A stretch of DNA of 64,000 nt from UBA2357 sp041916775. Lineage in GTDB: Bacteria; Pseudomonadota; Gammaproteobacteria; Burkholderiales; Rhodocyclaceae. A program made the position numbers and the translations under genes. The stretch is from contig JAYRYZ010000013.1 in NCBI GenBank assembly GCA_041916775.1, positions 72,083-136,082 on the forward strand. The letters are read 5' to 3'. Positions 31,916 through 40,522 of the stretch are shown here, piece after piece. Position 1 is the stretch's first letter, and the number at the start of each line of letters is the position of its first letter. Under the pieces are notes generated by a model. It searched no databases. It was not told where the DNA came from and saw nothing but the letters and a program-made list of their open reading frames with translations.

Positions 31916-32713
31916 TCAATGCTCCCCGGTGGCCAGCAAGGCGGCGTCGGTGCCCATGTAGGCCTCGATCACGAGCGGATTCGCAGAGACCGTCGCGTAG
32001 TCGCCCTCGGCCAGCACCGCGCCACGCGCAAGCACCGTGATCGCGTCGCAGATGCCCGACACCACCTTCATGTTGTGCTCCACCATCAGGATCGTGCGGT
32101 TCGCCGACACCTTGCGGATCAGCGCCATGACGCGGTCCACATCCTCGTGGCCCATGCCCTGGGTGGGCTCGTCCAGCAGCAGCAACTCCGGGTCCAGCGC
32201 CAGCGTGGTGGCGAGTTCCAGCGCGCGCTTGCGGCCGTAGGGCAGCTCCACCGCCACCATGCGCGCATGCGCTTCGAGTCCGACCTCGGCCAGCAACGCG
32301 AGCGCGCGCGCATCGAGCCGCTCCAGCGTGCGGCTCGAGCGCCAGAAGTGAAAGCTGGTGCCAAGGCTGCGCTGCAGCGCGATGCGCACGTTCTCCAGCA
32401 CCGTCATGTGCGGGAACACGGCCGAGATCTGGAAGGAGCGCACCATGCCCATGCGGGCGATGCGCTGCGGCGCCTCGCGGGTGATGTCGCGTCCGTTGAA
32501 GCGGATCGTGCCACTGGTGGGCGGCAGGAACTTGGTGAGCAGGTTGAAGCAGGTGGTCTTGCCTGCCCCGTTGGGGCCGATCAGGGCGTGGATGTGGCCG
32601 CGCCGGATCTTCAGGTCCACCCCATTCACCGCGACGAAGCCCCGGAACGCCTTGACGAGGCCGCTGGTCTCGAGAATGTAGGGGTTCGCTGCGTCCGCAG
32701 TCTTGTCTGTCAT
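31916..32713 (-). CDS. livG: Branched-chain-type ABC transporter ATPase LivG
   Basis: A 265-aa ATPase: Walker A GPNGAGKT (46-53), 'GMVRSFQISAVFPHMTVLEN' (the LivG Q-loop region), signature 'LPYGRKRALELATTL', Walker B 'ELLLLDEPTQGMG' and H-loop 'ILMVEHNMKVV'. It has the full canonical lysine, unlike LivF next door. It is the first of the four transporter genes and lies 30 bp after the acyl-CoA dehydrogenase gene, so one transcript probably covers badH through livM. Confidence 0.94.
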   Translation of the reverse strand: MTDKTADAANPYILETSGLVKAFRGFVAVNGVDLKIRRGHIHALIGPNGAGKTTCFNLLTKFLPPTSGTIRFNGRDITREAPQRIARMGMVRSFQISAVFPHMTVLENVRIALQRSLGTSFHFWRSSRTLERLDARALALLAEVGLEAHARMVAVELPYGRKRALELATTLALDPELLLLDEPTQGMGHEDVDRVMALIRKVSANRTILMVEHNMKVVSGICDAITVLARGAVLAEGDYATVSANPLVIEAYMGTDAALLATGEH

Positions 32714-32742
32714 GGTCTCCTCCTCGATGCGCGCGGCTGCGT

Positions 32743-33897
32743 TCAGCCGGCGTGGGCGCGGATCATGTTGCGGGCGATGACGAGCTGCTGGATCTGGGTG
32801 GTGCCCTCGAACAGGCGGAAGAGACGCACGTCACGATAGAAGCGCTCGATGCCGTACTCCGCAAGGTAGCCGGCACCACCGAAGATCTGCACCGCGCGGT
32901 CTGCCACGCGGCCGCACATCTCGGAGGCGAACATCTTCGCGCACGAGGCCTCGGTGCCCACATCCAGCCCCTGGTCGCGCCGGCGCGCGGCGTCGATCAC
33001 CATGCAGCGCGCCGCATAGAGCTCGGCCTTGCTGTCGGCGAGCATGGCCTGGATGAGCTGGAACTCGGCGATCGGCTTGCCGAACTGCTTGCGCTCGCAG
33101 GCGTAGCGCAAAGCATCTTCGAGCATGCGCTCGGCGACCCCGACCGAGATCGCGGCAATCGCGATGCGCCCCTTGTCGAGCACCTTCATCGCCGTCTTGA
33201 AGCCCATGCCCTCGCGCCCGCCGATGAGGTTGGCGGCGGGTACGCGGCAGTTCTCGAAGATCACGTCGCAAGTGTGAGAGCCCTTGTGCCCCATCTTCTC
33301 GTCGGCCGGACCGAACGCGAGGCCGGGCGTGCCGCGCTCGACGATGAACGCGGAGATGCCGTCCGCGCCCCTGTTGGCCGCATCGGTGCGGGCCATCACG
33401 GTGAAGATGCCCGCCTCGGGCGCATTGGTGATGTAGCGCTTGGTGCCGTTGAGCACATAGTCATCGCCATCACGCACCGCGCTGGTACGCAGGCTGGCGG
33501 CATCCGAGCCGCTGTCGGGCTCGGTGAGCGCGAAGGAACCGATGAGCTCGCCGGTCACCAGCCGCGGCAGATAGCGCGTCTGCTGCTCCGGCGTGCCGTC
33601 GATGACGATACCCTGGCCGCCGATGCCGTTGTTGGTGGCAAACAGTGAGCGAAAGCAGGGCGAGGTGTGGCCGATCTCGAAGGTCGCGAGCACCTCCTCC
33701 TCCATCGTCAGCCCCATGCCGCCAAAGGCCTCCGGGATCGACAGGCCGAAGAGCCCGAGCGCCTTCATCTCCTCGACCAGCGCCGGCGGGATGCGGTCGG
33801 TCTCGGCGACCTCGGTCTCCAGCGGCATGAGCCGCTCGCGCACGAAGCGCGCGAGCGTGTCGAGCAGAATGTTGAGTGTTTCCTGATCCCTGATCAT
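32743..33897 (-). CDS. Acyl-CoA dehydrogenase of the alicyclic acid cluster
   Basis: A 384-aa flavoprotein starting at 'MIRDQETLNILLDTL' (ATG 33897, GAGGGG upstream); the open frame upstream belongs to the antisense of badI. FAD/substrate motifs are 'SFALTEPDSGSDAASLRTSA', 'YITNAPEAGIFTVMAR' and 'GFKTAMKVLDKGRIAIAA'. The catalytic Glu364 is in 'LFEGTTQIQQL', and 'QIFGGAGYLAEYGIERFYRD' is conserved. It sits between badI and livG. It may dehydrogenate pimeloyl-CoA after ring opening or an alternative cyclic substrate; which one cannot be read from the sequence. Confidence 0.85.
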   Translation of the reverse strand: MIRDQETLNILLDTLARFVRERLMPLETEVAETDRIPPALVEEMKALGLFGLSIPEAFGGMGLTMEEEVLATFEIGHTSPCFRSLFATNNGIGGQGIVIDGTPEQQTRYLPRLVTGELIGSFALTEPDSGSDAASLRTSAVRDGDDYVLNGTKRYITNAPEAGIFTVMARTDAANRGADGISAFIVERGTPGLAFGPADEKMGHKGSHTCDVIFENCRVPAANLIGGREGMGFKTAMKVLDKGRIAIAAISVGVAERMLEDALRYACERKQFGKPIAEFQLIQAMLADSKAELYAARCMVIDAARRRDQGLDVGTEASCAKMFASEMCGRVADRAVQIFGGAGYLAEYGIERFYRDVRLFRLFEGTTQIQQLVIARNMIRAHAG

Positions 33898-33986
33898 CGT
33901 GTCGTCCCCTCTTTGCTTGGATGGCCGGCCCGCCATGCGGTGGCGGGCCCCGTCCGGCTTGCCTCGTCCGGCCGCATTGGTGCGCC

Positions 33987-34769
33987 TTACTTCATGTGCT
34001 TGCGGAACTCGGGCTTCCGCTTCTCGCGGAAGGCGTTGCCGCCCTCGGCGGATTCGGGGCTCTCGTAGTAGAGCTTGAGCGCGTGCATCGCGAGGCCGCC
34101 CATGCCGCGGATCATCTCGGTATCGACGTTGAAGGACTTCTTCGCGAGCGCCAACGCGGTGGGGCTCTTCTCGAGGATCTCGTCGCACCACTTCTGCACC
34201 TCGGCGTCGAGCTGGTCCTGCGGCACGACCGCGTTCACCAGGCCCATCTGCAGCGCCTCCTGGGCGGTGTAGCGGCGGCACAGGTACCAGATCTCGCGCG
34301 CCTTCTTTTCGCCCACCACGCGCGCCAGCAGCGCGGTGCCGAAACCGGGGTCGACCGAACCGACGCGCGGCCCGGCCTGACCGAGCTGGGCGTTGTCGGA
34401 CGCAATCGCGAGATCGCAGATCGTGACGAGCACGTTGCCGCCGCCGATCGCATAGCCGTTCACCCGCGCGATCACCGGTTTGGAGATGTCGCGGATCTGG
34501 CTCTGCACTTCCTCGATCGGCAGACCGATGGTGCCGCGGCCGCCATAGCCCCCATCCTGCGTGCCCTGGTCGCCCCCGGTGCAGAAGGCCTTCTCGCCGG
34601 CGCCGGTGAGCACGACCACGCCGACGCTACGATCGAAGTCGGCGTCCTTGAGTGCGTGGATCATCTCCTCGCAGGTCTGGGCGCGGAAGGCGTTGTAGGC
34701 CTTGGGACGGTTGATGGTGATCGTGGCGACGCCATCGACCTTGGTGTAGAGGATGTCCTGGTATTCCAT
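33987..34769 (-). CDS. badI: 2-ketocyclohexanecarboxyl-CoA hydrolase
   Basis: A 260-aa crotonase-family enzyme resembling MenB and matching BadI in length and layout: 'TITINRPKAYNAFRAQTCEE', 'KAFCTGGDQGTQDGGYGG', 'ARVNGYAIGGGNVLVTICD', 'GPRVGSVDPGFGTALLARVV' and the C-terminal 'GNAFREKRKPEFRKHMK'. BadI hydrolytically opens the ring of 2-oxocyclohexanecarboxyl-CoA to pimeloyl-CoA. AAGGAATA precedes the start. badH lies 55 bp upstream in the same orientation, as expected for consecutive steps. Confidence 0.93.
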   Translation of the reverse strand: MEYQDILYTKVDGVATITINRPKAYNAFRAQTCEEMIHALKDADFDRSVGVVVLTGAGEKAFCTGGDQGTQDGGYGGRGTIGLPIEEVQSQIRDISKPVIARVNGYAIGGGNVLVTICDLAIASDNAQLGQAGPRVGSVDPGFGTALLARVVGEKKAREIWYLCRRYTAQEALQMGLVNAVVPQDQLDAEVQKWCDEILEKSPTALALAKKSFNVDTEMIRGMGGLAMHALKLYYESPESAEGGNAFREKRKPEFRKHMK

Positions 34770-34824
34770 GTCGGTTATTCCTTGTGCGCGGATTCTGGAA
34801 AGTCGGAAACGGCGGGGCTGCGGG

Positions 34825-35592
34825 TCAACCGACCATCGTCAGGCCGCCGGAGACGCTGATGACCTGGCCGGTGATGAAGGCCGCCTCGTCGCTCGCGAGA
34901 AAGGCGACGATGCCGGCGAGGTCGTCCGGCTGGCCGAGGCGGCCGAACGGAATCGCCTTGGTGAGCGCGCCCTTGAGCTTCTCACCCTGCTCGCCCTCGC
35001 CCGCAAAATCTCGGAACAGCGCGGTGTCGGTCGGCCCGGGGCAGACCACGTTGACGTTGATCTGCTTTCTCGCCATTTCGCGCGCCATGGTCTTCGAGAA
35101 CGCCACCAGCCCACCCTTGCAGAAGGCATACACCGACTCGCCCGACGAGCCGACGCGCGCCGCGTCCGATGCGACGTTGATGACCCGCCCCGCGCCACGC
35201 GCCGCCATGCGCGACAACACCGCGTGGTGCATGTAGAGCGCGCCGTAGAGGTTCACCGCGACGATCCTGTCCCACAGCGGCTTGTCGGTCTTGAGGAAGG
35301 GGCCGGCCTGGTCCCAGCCAGCGTTGTTCACCAGCACATCGACCGGCCCGACCTCCGCCTCGACCGCGGCCACCGCGGCGTTCACCGAGTCCTGGCTGGT
35401 GAGATCGACCGCGAACGCCTGGGCGCGACCGCCTGCATCACGGATGCCGGCCGCGACCGTACCGGCCGCGTCCTTGTTGATGTCAAACACCGCCACCTGC
35501 GCCCCCGCCTCGCCGAAGCGACGGCACAGCGCCGAACCGATACCGCCGCCGCCACCCGTGACGATCACCACCTTGTCCTTGATTCCCTTCAT
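34825..35592 (-). CDS. badH: 2-hydroxycyclohexanecarboxyl-CoA dehydrogenase
   Basis: A 255-aa classical SDR starting 'MKGIKDKVVIVTGGGGGIG' (ATG 35592). The NAD motif is TGGGGGIG (12-19), 'NNAG' at 89-92, Asn114, Ser142 and the Y155-x3-K159 pair ('SVYAFCKGG'). Length and sequence agree with BadH of the benzoate/cyclohexanecarboxylate pathway. It oxidises 2-hydroxycyclohexanecarboxyl-CoA to the ketone used by BadI. It is divergently transcribed from the marR-type gene badR 110 bp away, suggesting control from the shared interval. Confidence 0.93.
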   Translation of the reverse strand: MKGIKDKVVIVTGGGGGIGSALCRRFGEAGAQVAVFDINKDAAGTVAAGIRDAGGRAQAFAVDLTSQDSVNAAVAAVEAEVGPVDVLVNNAGWDQAGPFLKTDKPLWDRIVAVNLYGALYMHHAVLSRMAARGAGRVINVASDAARVGSSGESVYAFCKGGLVAFSKTMAREMARKQINVNVVCPGPTDTALFRDFAGEGEQGEKLKGALTKAIPFGRLGQPDDLAGIVAFLASDEAAFITGQVISVSGGLTMVG

Positions 35593-35702
35593 TTTTCGTG
35601 CTCCTTTGATGTGCTTGCCGTTACGTTGTTTGTTGCATCCCGCTTGCGCTTTGCGCTTCAATACCGTCCGACCCCCGTCCGACCCATTCAAGGCGCGTTG
35701 CG

Positions 35703-36173
35703 ATGAAAGACCTCTCCACCGAAAAGAGCCTGGCTGCGATCGAGATCAACAACCGCCTCTTCTTCCGCTTCTTCCAGGCCGCCAACACCCTGCACACCAA
35801 GGGCACGCAGGCGCTGGACGAGTTCGGCGTCACCACTCAGCAGTGGTCCGTGCTCGGCGCACTCTCGCGCCCCAAGGCCACTGGCGGGATGAGCGTTGGC
35901 GAGTTGTCGCGCTACCTGCTGGTGAGCCGCCAGAACCTCTCCGGCCTGCTGTCCCGCCTCGAGCGCGACGGCTACGTCGAACGCGCCACCGGCGAGGAGG
36001 ACCGCCGCTCCCGCAAGGTCAAGCTCACCCCACAGGGTGAGGCGCTGTGGAGCGCGCTCGCCGAACCCATCCACAACTTCTACGACGAGGCGCTGAAGGG
36101 GCTGTCCTTCGATGACCGCCTCGCCTTCATCCACTACATCAGCCTGTTGCAGAAGAACATGTCGCGCCTCTGA
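35703..36173 (+). CDS. badR: MarR-family regulator, BadR-like
   Basis: A 156-aa winged-helix regulator: 'AANTLHTKGTQALDEFGVTT', 'QQWSVLGALSRP', 'MSVGELSRYLLVSRQNLSGL' (recognition helix), and the wing 'ATGEEDRRSRKVKLTPQGEA'. It is flanked by badH (divergent) and aliB (convergent, 10 bp apart). BadR in related cyclohexanecarboxylate clusters is a repressor relieved by a pathway CoA thioester; that role is inferred here from position and family. Confidence 0.87.
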   Translation: MKDLSTEKSLAAIEINNRLFFRFFQAANTLHTKGTQALDEFGVTTQQWSVLGALSRPKATGGMSVGELSRYLLVSRQNLSGLLSRLERDGYVERATGEEDRRSRKVKLTPQGEALWSALAEPIHNFYDEALKGLSFDDRLAFIHYISLLQKNMSRL

Positions 36174-36183
36174 GGCGCCGGCG

Positions 36184-37332
36184 TCAGATGCGGAAGTCGG
36201 CGATCTTCTGCCTACCGATGATCATTTTCATGATGTTCGCAGTGCCGTCGCCGATCTGCAGCCCCATGACATCGCGATAGCGCTGACCGAAGTCGTAGTC
36301 GCCGCCGTAGCCGCCATGGCCGTGGGTGAGCAGGCACTGATGAATGATGTCGCAGGCGAGCTTGGGGCCCCACCACTTGCACATCGCCGCCTCGGCGGTG
36401 TGCGGCAGGTCGTTGTCCTTGAGCCAGAGGGTGTGCAGGCACATCATCCGGCAGGCCTCGTACATGGTCTCGGCCTCGGCGAGCGGGAAGCTCACCCCCT
36501 GGAAATCGCCGATCGGCTTGCCGAAGGCCTCGCGCTCCTGCACGTAGCGCCAGGTCTCGTCGAGTGAAGCACGCGCAACACCCATGCACTGCAGGCCGAT
36601 CAGCGCGCGGCTGTAGTCGAAGCCCTGCATCACCTGGATGAAACCCTGCCCTTCGTCGCCGAGCATCAAGCCGGCCGGCACGCGCACCCCGTCGAAGAAG
36701 ATCGAACCGCGCCCGACCGGGCGTGTGCCGATGTCGTCGAAGGTGGTGCGGGTGATGCCGGGCAGATCCATGGGCACGAGGAAGGCGCTGATGCCGCGCG
36801 CGCCGTCGGCCTCGCTGCCGGTGCGGGCAAACACCACCGCCACGTCGGCCTGAGTGGCCATCGAGATCGAGGTCTTCTCGCCCGACAGCACGAACGCGCT
36901 GCCGTCACGCACCGCCTTGAGCTTGAGGCGCGCCGCGTCCGACCCGGCGCTCGGCTCGGTGAGCGCGATCGCGATCGCCTTGCGGCCGGCTAGCACCTCG
37001 GCCAGCCACTCCGCCGCCACCGGTGAGCGGCCATGCGTGGCGACGATCTGACCGCACAGCGACACCAGCAGATTCACGTAGGAGACGTTGAAGTCGCCAT
37101 ATGCGATCTGCTCCAGCAGCAGCCCGCTGGTGAGACAGTCAAGACCGAGCCCACCCTTTTCCTCGGACAGCTCGGCACCGAGCAATCCCATGCCGCCCAT
37201 CTCCAGGATCACCTCGCGCTCGATGCGCTCGGCCTTCTCCCTGGCCTTGTAGCCCGGCGCGAGTCGATTGCGCGCGTACTTGCCTGCCATTTCGACCAGC
37301 GCCTGCTGGTCGGCGTCCAGACTGAAATCCAT
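36184..37332 (-). CDS. aliB: Cyclohexanecarboxyl-CoA dehydrogenase
   Basis: A 382-aa acyl-CoA dehydrogenase starting 'MDFSLDADQQALVEMAGKYA' (ATG 37332 with AAGGAGGAG). Motifs are 'AIALTEPSAGSDAARLKLKA', 'TSISMATQADVAVVFAR', 'DYSRALIGLQCMGVARASLD' and 'GHGGYGGDYDFGQRYRDVMG'. The usual catalytic Glu of the 'EGT' motif is replaced by Asp362 in 'LQIGDGTANIMKM'. In this cluster it fits AliB, which converts cyclohexanecarboxyl-CoA to cyclohex-1-ene-1-carboxyl-CoA. The gene is divergent from the binding-protein/aliA/badK run, with a palindromic operator candidate between. Confidence 0.88.
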   Translation of the reverse strand: MDFSLDADQQALVEMAGKYARNRLAPGYKAREKAERIEREVILEMGGMGLLGAELSEEKGGLGLDCLTSGLLLEQIAYGDFNVSYVNLLVSLCGQIVATHGRSPVAAEWLAEVLAGRKAIAIALTEPSAGSDAARLKLKAVRDGSAFVLSGEKTSISMATQADVAVVFARTGSEADGARGISAFLVPMDLPGITRTTFDDIGTRPVGRGSIFFDGVRVPAGLMLGDEGQGFIQVMQGFDYSRALIGLQCMGVARASLDETWRYVQEREAFGKPIGDFQGVSFPLAEAETMYEACRMMCLHTLWLKDNDLPHTAEAAMCKWWGPKLACDIIHQCLLTHGHGGYGGDYDFGQRYRDVMGLQIGDGTANIMKMIIGRQKIADFRI

Positions 37333-37391
37333 GTTCCGCTCCTCCTTCACGAGTGGAACGGATTCTAGGGATCGGGCGAAATATCTGTCAA

Positions 37392-37411
37392 TATCTTTAC
37401 GTAAAAAGATA
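37392..37411. promoter_or_regulatory. Palindromic operator candidate in aliB/binding-protein interval
   Basis: TATCTTT-ACGTAA-AAAGATA has perfect 7-bp arms. It lies 60 bp upstream of aliB and about 200 bp upstream of the binding-protein gene in an A+T-rich 279-bp divergent promoter region. Size and symmetry suit a MarR-family dimer, so BadR is the obvious candidate. No binding evidence exists in the sequence itself. Confidence 0.5.
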
Positions 37412-37611
37412 GGCTGAAGCCTTGTCTATCGCACAGCACAATATCCTTAACTGACTGTTTTTTAATATTCAAAGCACTCCGCGCCTTGTGCATCGCAGCA
37501 CAAAAATCAATGGAAAACCACTTTGTTACGTCAATCTGTTGACTTATTTGCGGGCAACGCTAGGATTGACTCCCGCATCAGAACCCACCACAGAACGGAC
37601 AGGAGCGAGAC

Positions 37612-38850
37612 ATGCAGACCACCACCACCCTTCCCGGCAAGTTCACGCGCAGCGTCATCATGGCCGCGCTCTCCGCAGCGTTCGCAAGCGGCGCCGCCCA
37701 GGCTGCGGTCAGCGACGACGTCGTCAAGATCGGCGTCCTCACCGACATGGCGGGCACCTACGCGGACTTCACCGGCCAGGGCGCGGTCATCGCGGCGCAG
37801 ATGGCGATCAAGGACTTCTCCAAGGACGGCACCGTGCTCGGCAAGAAGATCGAGCTCGTCAGCGCCGACCACCAGAACAAGGCCGATATCGGCGCGGAGC
37901 GTGCGCGCAGCTGGATCGACCGCGACAAGGTGGACGTCATCACCGAGCTCGTCACCACCAACGTCGCGCTGGCGGTGATGGACGTGGTTGCGCAAAAGAA
38001 CAAGGTGGCGCTGATCTCCGGTGCGGCCTCGCTGCCGATCACCAACGAACGCTGCAACGCCAACACGGTGCACTGGGTGTATGACTCCTACGGACTGGCG
38101 GCAGGCACCGCCAAGGCCGTGGTCGGTGCGGGCAAGAAGAACTGGTACTTCATCGCCGCCGACTACGCGGCCGGCGCCGCGATGATGGATGGTGCGGCAC
38201 AGGTGGTGACGGCCAGCGGTGGCAAGGTGGTGGGCTCCACCAAGCACCCGTTCCCGAACGCGGACTTCTCGTCCTTCCTGCTCTCGGCTCAGGCCTCGGG
38301 TGCTGACGTGATCGCGCTCGCGAACGGCGGCCAGGACACGATCACCGCAATCAAGCAGGCGGCCGAGTTCGGCATCACCGCCGCAGGGCAGACGATCGTG
38401 CCGATCGTGCTGTTCATCAACGATGTGCACGCGCTGGGCCTGCAGACCGCGCAAGGGCTGACACTCACAGAAGGTTTCTACTGGAACCGCGACGAGCAGA
38501 CGCGCAGCTGGGCGCGCCGCTTCCACGCGGAAGCGAAGAAGATGCCGAGCATGGCACACGCCGGGGTGTACTCGTCGGTGATGAACTACCTGAGGGCGGT
38601 CGAAAAGACCGGCAGCGACGACGCCGAGGCGGTCATGAAGTACCTCAAGTCCACACCGATCGATGACGGCCTCTTCAAGGGCGAGATCCGTGCAGACGGC
38701 AAGTTCGCGCACGACATGCTGCTGCTGGAGGTGAAGAAGCCCGCGGAATCCACCGAGCCCTGGGATTACTACCACGTCCGCGCCGTGATTCCGGCCGCCG
38801 ATGCTGCACTGCCGCTCGAGAAGTCCAAGTGCAGCCTGGTGCAGCGCTGA
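37612..38850 (+). CDS. Periplasmic binding protein of the Liv-type transporter
   Basis: A 412-aa exported protein. The signal peptide runs to about residue 34 ('MAALSAAFASGAAQA' then 'AVSDDVVKIG'). The mature part is a type-I periplasmic binding protein: 'KIGVLTDMAGTYADFTGQGA', 'ELVSADHQNKADIGAERARS', 'YFIAADYAAGAAMMDGAAQV' and 'HPFPNADFSSFLLSAQASGA'. A GGAGCGAGAC sequence precedes the ATG. It supplies LivHMGF with substrate. Its place directly upstream of aliA suggests that the ligand is cyclohexanecarboxylate or a similar acid. Confidence 0.92.
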   Translation: MQTTTTLPGKFTRSVIMAALSAAFASGAAQAAVSDDVVKIGVLTDMAGTYADFTGQGAVIAAQMAIKDFSKDGTVLGKKIELVSADHQNKADIGAERARSWIDRDKVDVITELVTTNVALAVMDVVAQKNKVALISGAASLPITNERCNANTVHWVYDSYGLAAGTAKAVVGAGKKNWYFIAADYAAGAAMMDGAAQVVTASGGKVVGSTKHPFPNADFSSFLLSAQASGADVIALANGGQDTITAIKQAAEFGITAAGQTIVPIVLFINDVHALGLQTAQGLTLTEGFYWNRDEQTRSWARRFHAEAKKMPSMAHAGVYSSVMNYLRAVEKTGSDDAEAVMKYLKSTPIDDGLFKGEIRADGKFAHDMLLLEVKKPAESTEPWDYYHVRAVIPAADAALPLEKSKCSLVQR

Positions 38851-38878
38851 TCATCGGACCTCGAACGAGGAGAACAGC

Positions 38879-40507
38879 ATGAACTTCGACCCGGTACTGC
38901 TCGCCCCACGCATGGCCTCCATGAAAGCCGCGGGGCTGTGGCGCGACGAAACCATCAACGACTTCATCGCGCAGGCGCTCGCGCGCTGCCCGGACAAGCC
39001 TGCGGTGGTCGCCTATGCCAGCGGCGGAGCCGCCCCGCAGCGCCTGAGCTATCGCGAGCTCGACCAGCGCGCCGGACTCATCGCGCGCAACCTCGCCGCC
39101 TGCGGCGTCGGCCATGGCGACGTAGTGACCTACCAACTGCCGAACTGCTGGGAGTTCATCGCGATCTCCCTCGCCTGCGCGAAGATCGGCGCGGTCGCGA
39201 ACCCGGTGATGCCGATCTTCCGGCAGCATGAGCTCGACTTCATGCTGAACTTCGGCGAGTCCAAGGTCTTCATCGTGCCGAAGTGCTTCCGAGGCTTCGA
39301 TTACGAGGCGATGGCGCGGGAAATGCTGCCGGGCTTGCCGCACCTCGCGCGCCTCGTCGTGCTCGGCGGAGAGGGGCAGGACAGCTTCGATGCGGCGCTG
39401 ATGCGCGAGGACGTACCAACGCTCGCAGGGCCTGGTATCGGCCCCGACGACGTGCTGCTGCTGATGTACACCTCGGGCACCACCGGCGAGCCGAAGGCGG
39501 TGATGCACACTTCGAACACGCTGTTCTCCAACTTGCATGCCTACATCGAGGTCATGCAACTCGGCGACGCCGATATCGTGCTCGGCGCCTCGCCGATGGC
39601 GCACCTCACCGGCTACGGCTACCTCGCGATGATCCCGCTCATCCTCAACGCCACCACGGTGCTGCAGGACATCTGGGACCCGAAGCGGGCGCTGGAGATC
39701 GTGCGCGCGGAAAACGTCACCTTCAGCATGGCGTCGGCCGCCTTCGTCGCCGACCTGTGCCTTGCGGTAGAGAACGGCGCCGAGAGCGCACCGAGCTTCA
39801 CCAGGTTCAACTGCGCAGGCGCGCCGATTCCGCCGGTGGTGATCGAGCGCGCCTGGAAGCTGATGGGGCTGCGCGTGAGCTCCGCCTGGGGCATGACCGA
39901 GTGCGGCGCGGTCACCGTCACCGAGCCGGCGCGCGCGCTCGAGAAGTCCGGCGTCTCGGACGGTAGGCCGCTGCCCGGCATCGAGGTCAAGGTCGTCGAC
40001 GCGAACGGCCTGCCTCTGCCCGCGGGCGAGACCGGCTCGCTGCGCATCCGTGGCGCATCGCTGTTCGGCGGCTACCTGAAGCGCCCACACCTCAACGCCA
40101 CCGATGCCGACGGCTGGTTCGACACCGGCGATCTGGCCTTCCTCGACGCCGAGGGCTATCTGCGCATCAACGGACGCAGCAAGGACCTGGTGATCCGCGG
40201 CGGCGAGAACATTCCCGTAATCGAGATCGAGAACCTGCTGTACAAGCACCCCGCGGTGATGACCTGTGCGGTGGTCGGCTTCCCGGACAAACGTCTCGGC
40301 GAACGCGTGTGCGCCTTCGTATCGCTGAAACCGGGCATGTCGCTGAGCTTCGCCGACCTGACCGCCTACTTCGAGACGCAGAAGGTGGCGCGCCAGTACT
40401 TTCCGGAGCGGCTCGAGATCGTCGACAGCCTGCCGGCCACGCCCAGCGGCAAGCTGCAGAAGTTCAAGCTGCGCGAGATCGCCCGCCAGTTCGGCGAAGA
40501 AGCCTGA
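38879..40507 (+). CDS. aliA: Cyclohexanecarboxylate-CoA ligase
   Basis: A 542-aa acyl-adenylating enzyme (ATG 38879 with CGAGGAG). The P-loop motif 'LLLMYTSGTTGEPKAVMHT' (A3), 'SSAWGMTECGAVTVTEP' (A5), 'GWFDTGDLAFLDAEGYLRI' (A7) and 'GRSKDLVIRGGENIPVIEIE' (A8) are intact, and the A10 lysine is in 'TPSGKLQKFKLRE'. It forms the CoA thioester that enters the ring-reduction-independent alicyclic pathway. Binding-protein gene (28 bp upstream) and badK (15 bp downstream) are in the same operon. A related cyclic or benzoic acid as substrate remains possible. Confidence 0.89.
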   Translation: MNFDPVLLAPRMASMKAAGLWRDETINDFIAQALARCPDKPAVVAYASGGAAPQRLSYRELDQRAGLIARNLAACGVGHGDVVTYQLPNCWEFIAISLACAKIGAVANPVMPIFRQHELDFMLNFGESKVFIVPKCFRGFDYEAMAREMLPGLPHLARLVVLGGEGQDSFDAALMREDVPTLAGPGIGPDDVLLLMYTSGTTGEPKAVMHTSNTLFSNLHAYIEVMQLGDADIVLGASPMAHLTGYGYLAMIPLILNATTVLQDIWDPKRALEIVRAENVTFSMASAAFVADLCLAVENGAESAPSFTRFNCAGAPIPPVVIERAWKLMGLRVSSAWGMTECGAVTVTEPARALEKSGVSDGRPLPGIEVKVVDANGLPLPAGETGSLRIRGASLFGGYLKRPHLNATDADGWFDTGDLAFLDAEGYLRINGRSKDLVIRGGENIPVIEIENLLYKHPAVMTCAVVGFPDKRLGERVCAFVSLKPGMSLSFADLTAYFETQKVARQYFPERLEIVDSLPATPSGKLQKFKLREIARQFGEEA

Positions 40508-40522
40508 TCGGAGGAGATGCAC

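Noticed and set aside
33898..34281. N-terminal extension of the acyl-CoA dehydrogenase
   Set aside because: Antisense-frame reading through badI; family length and a GAGGGG site favour ATG 33897.
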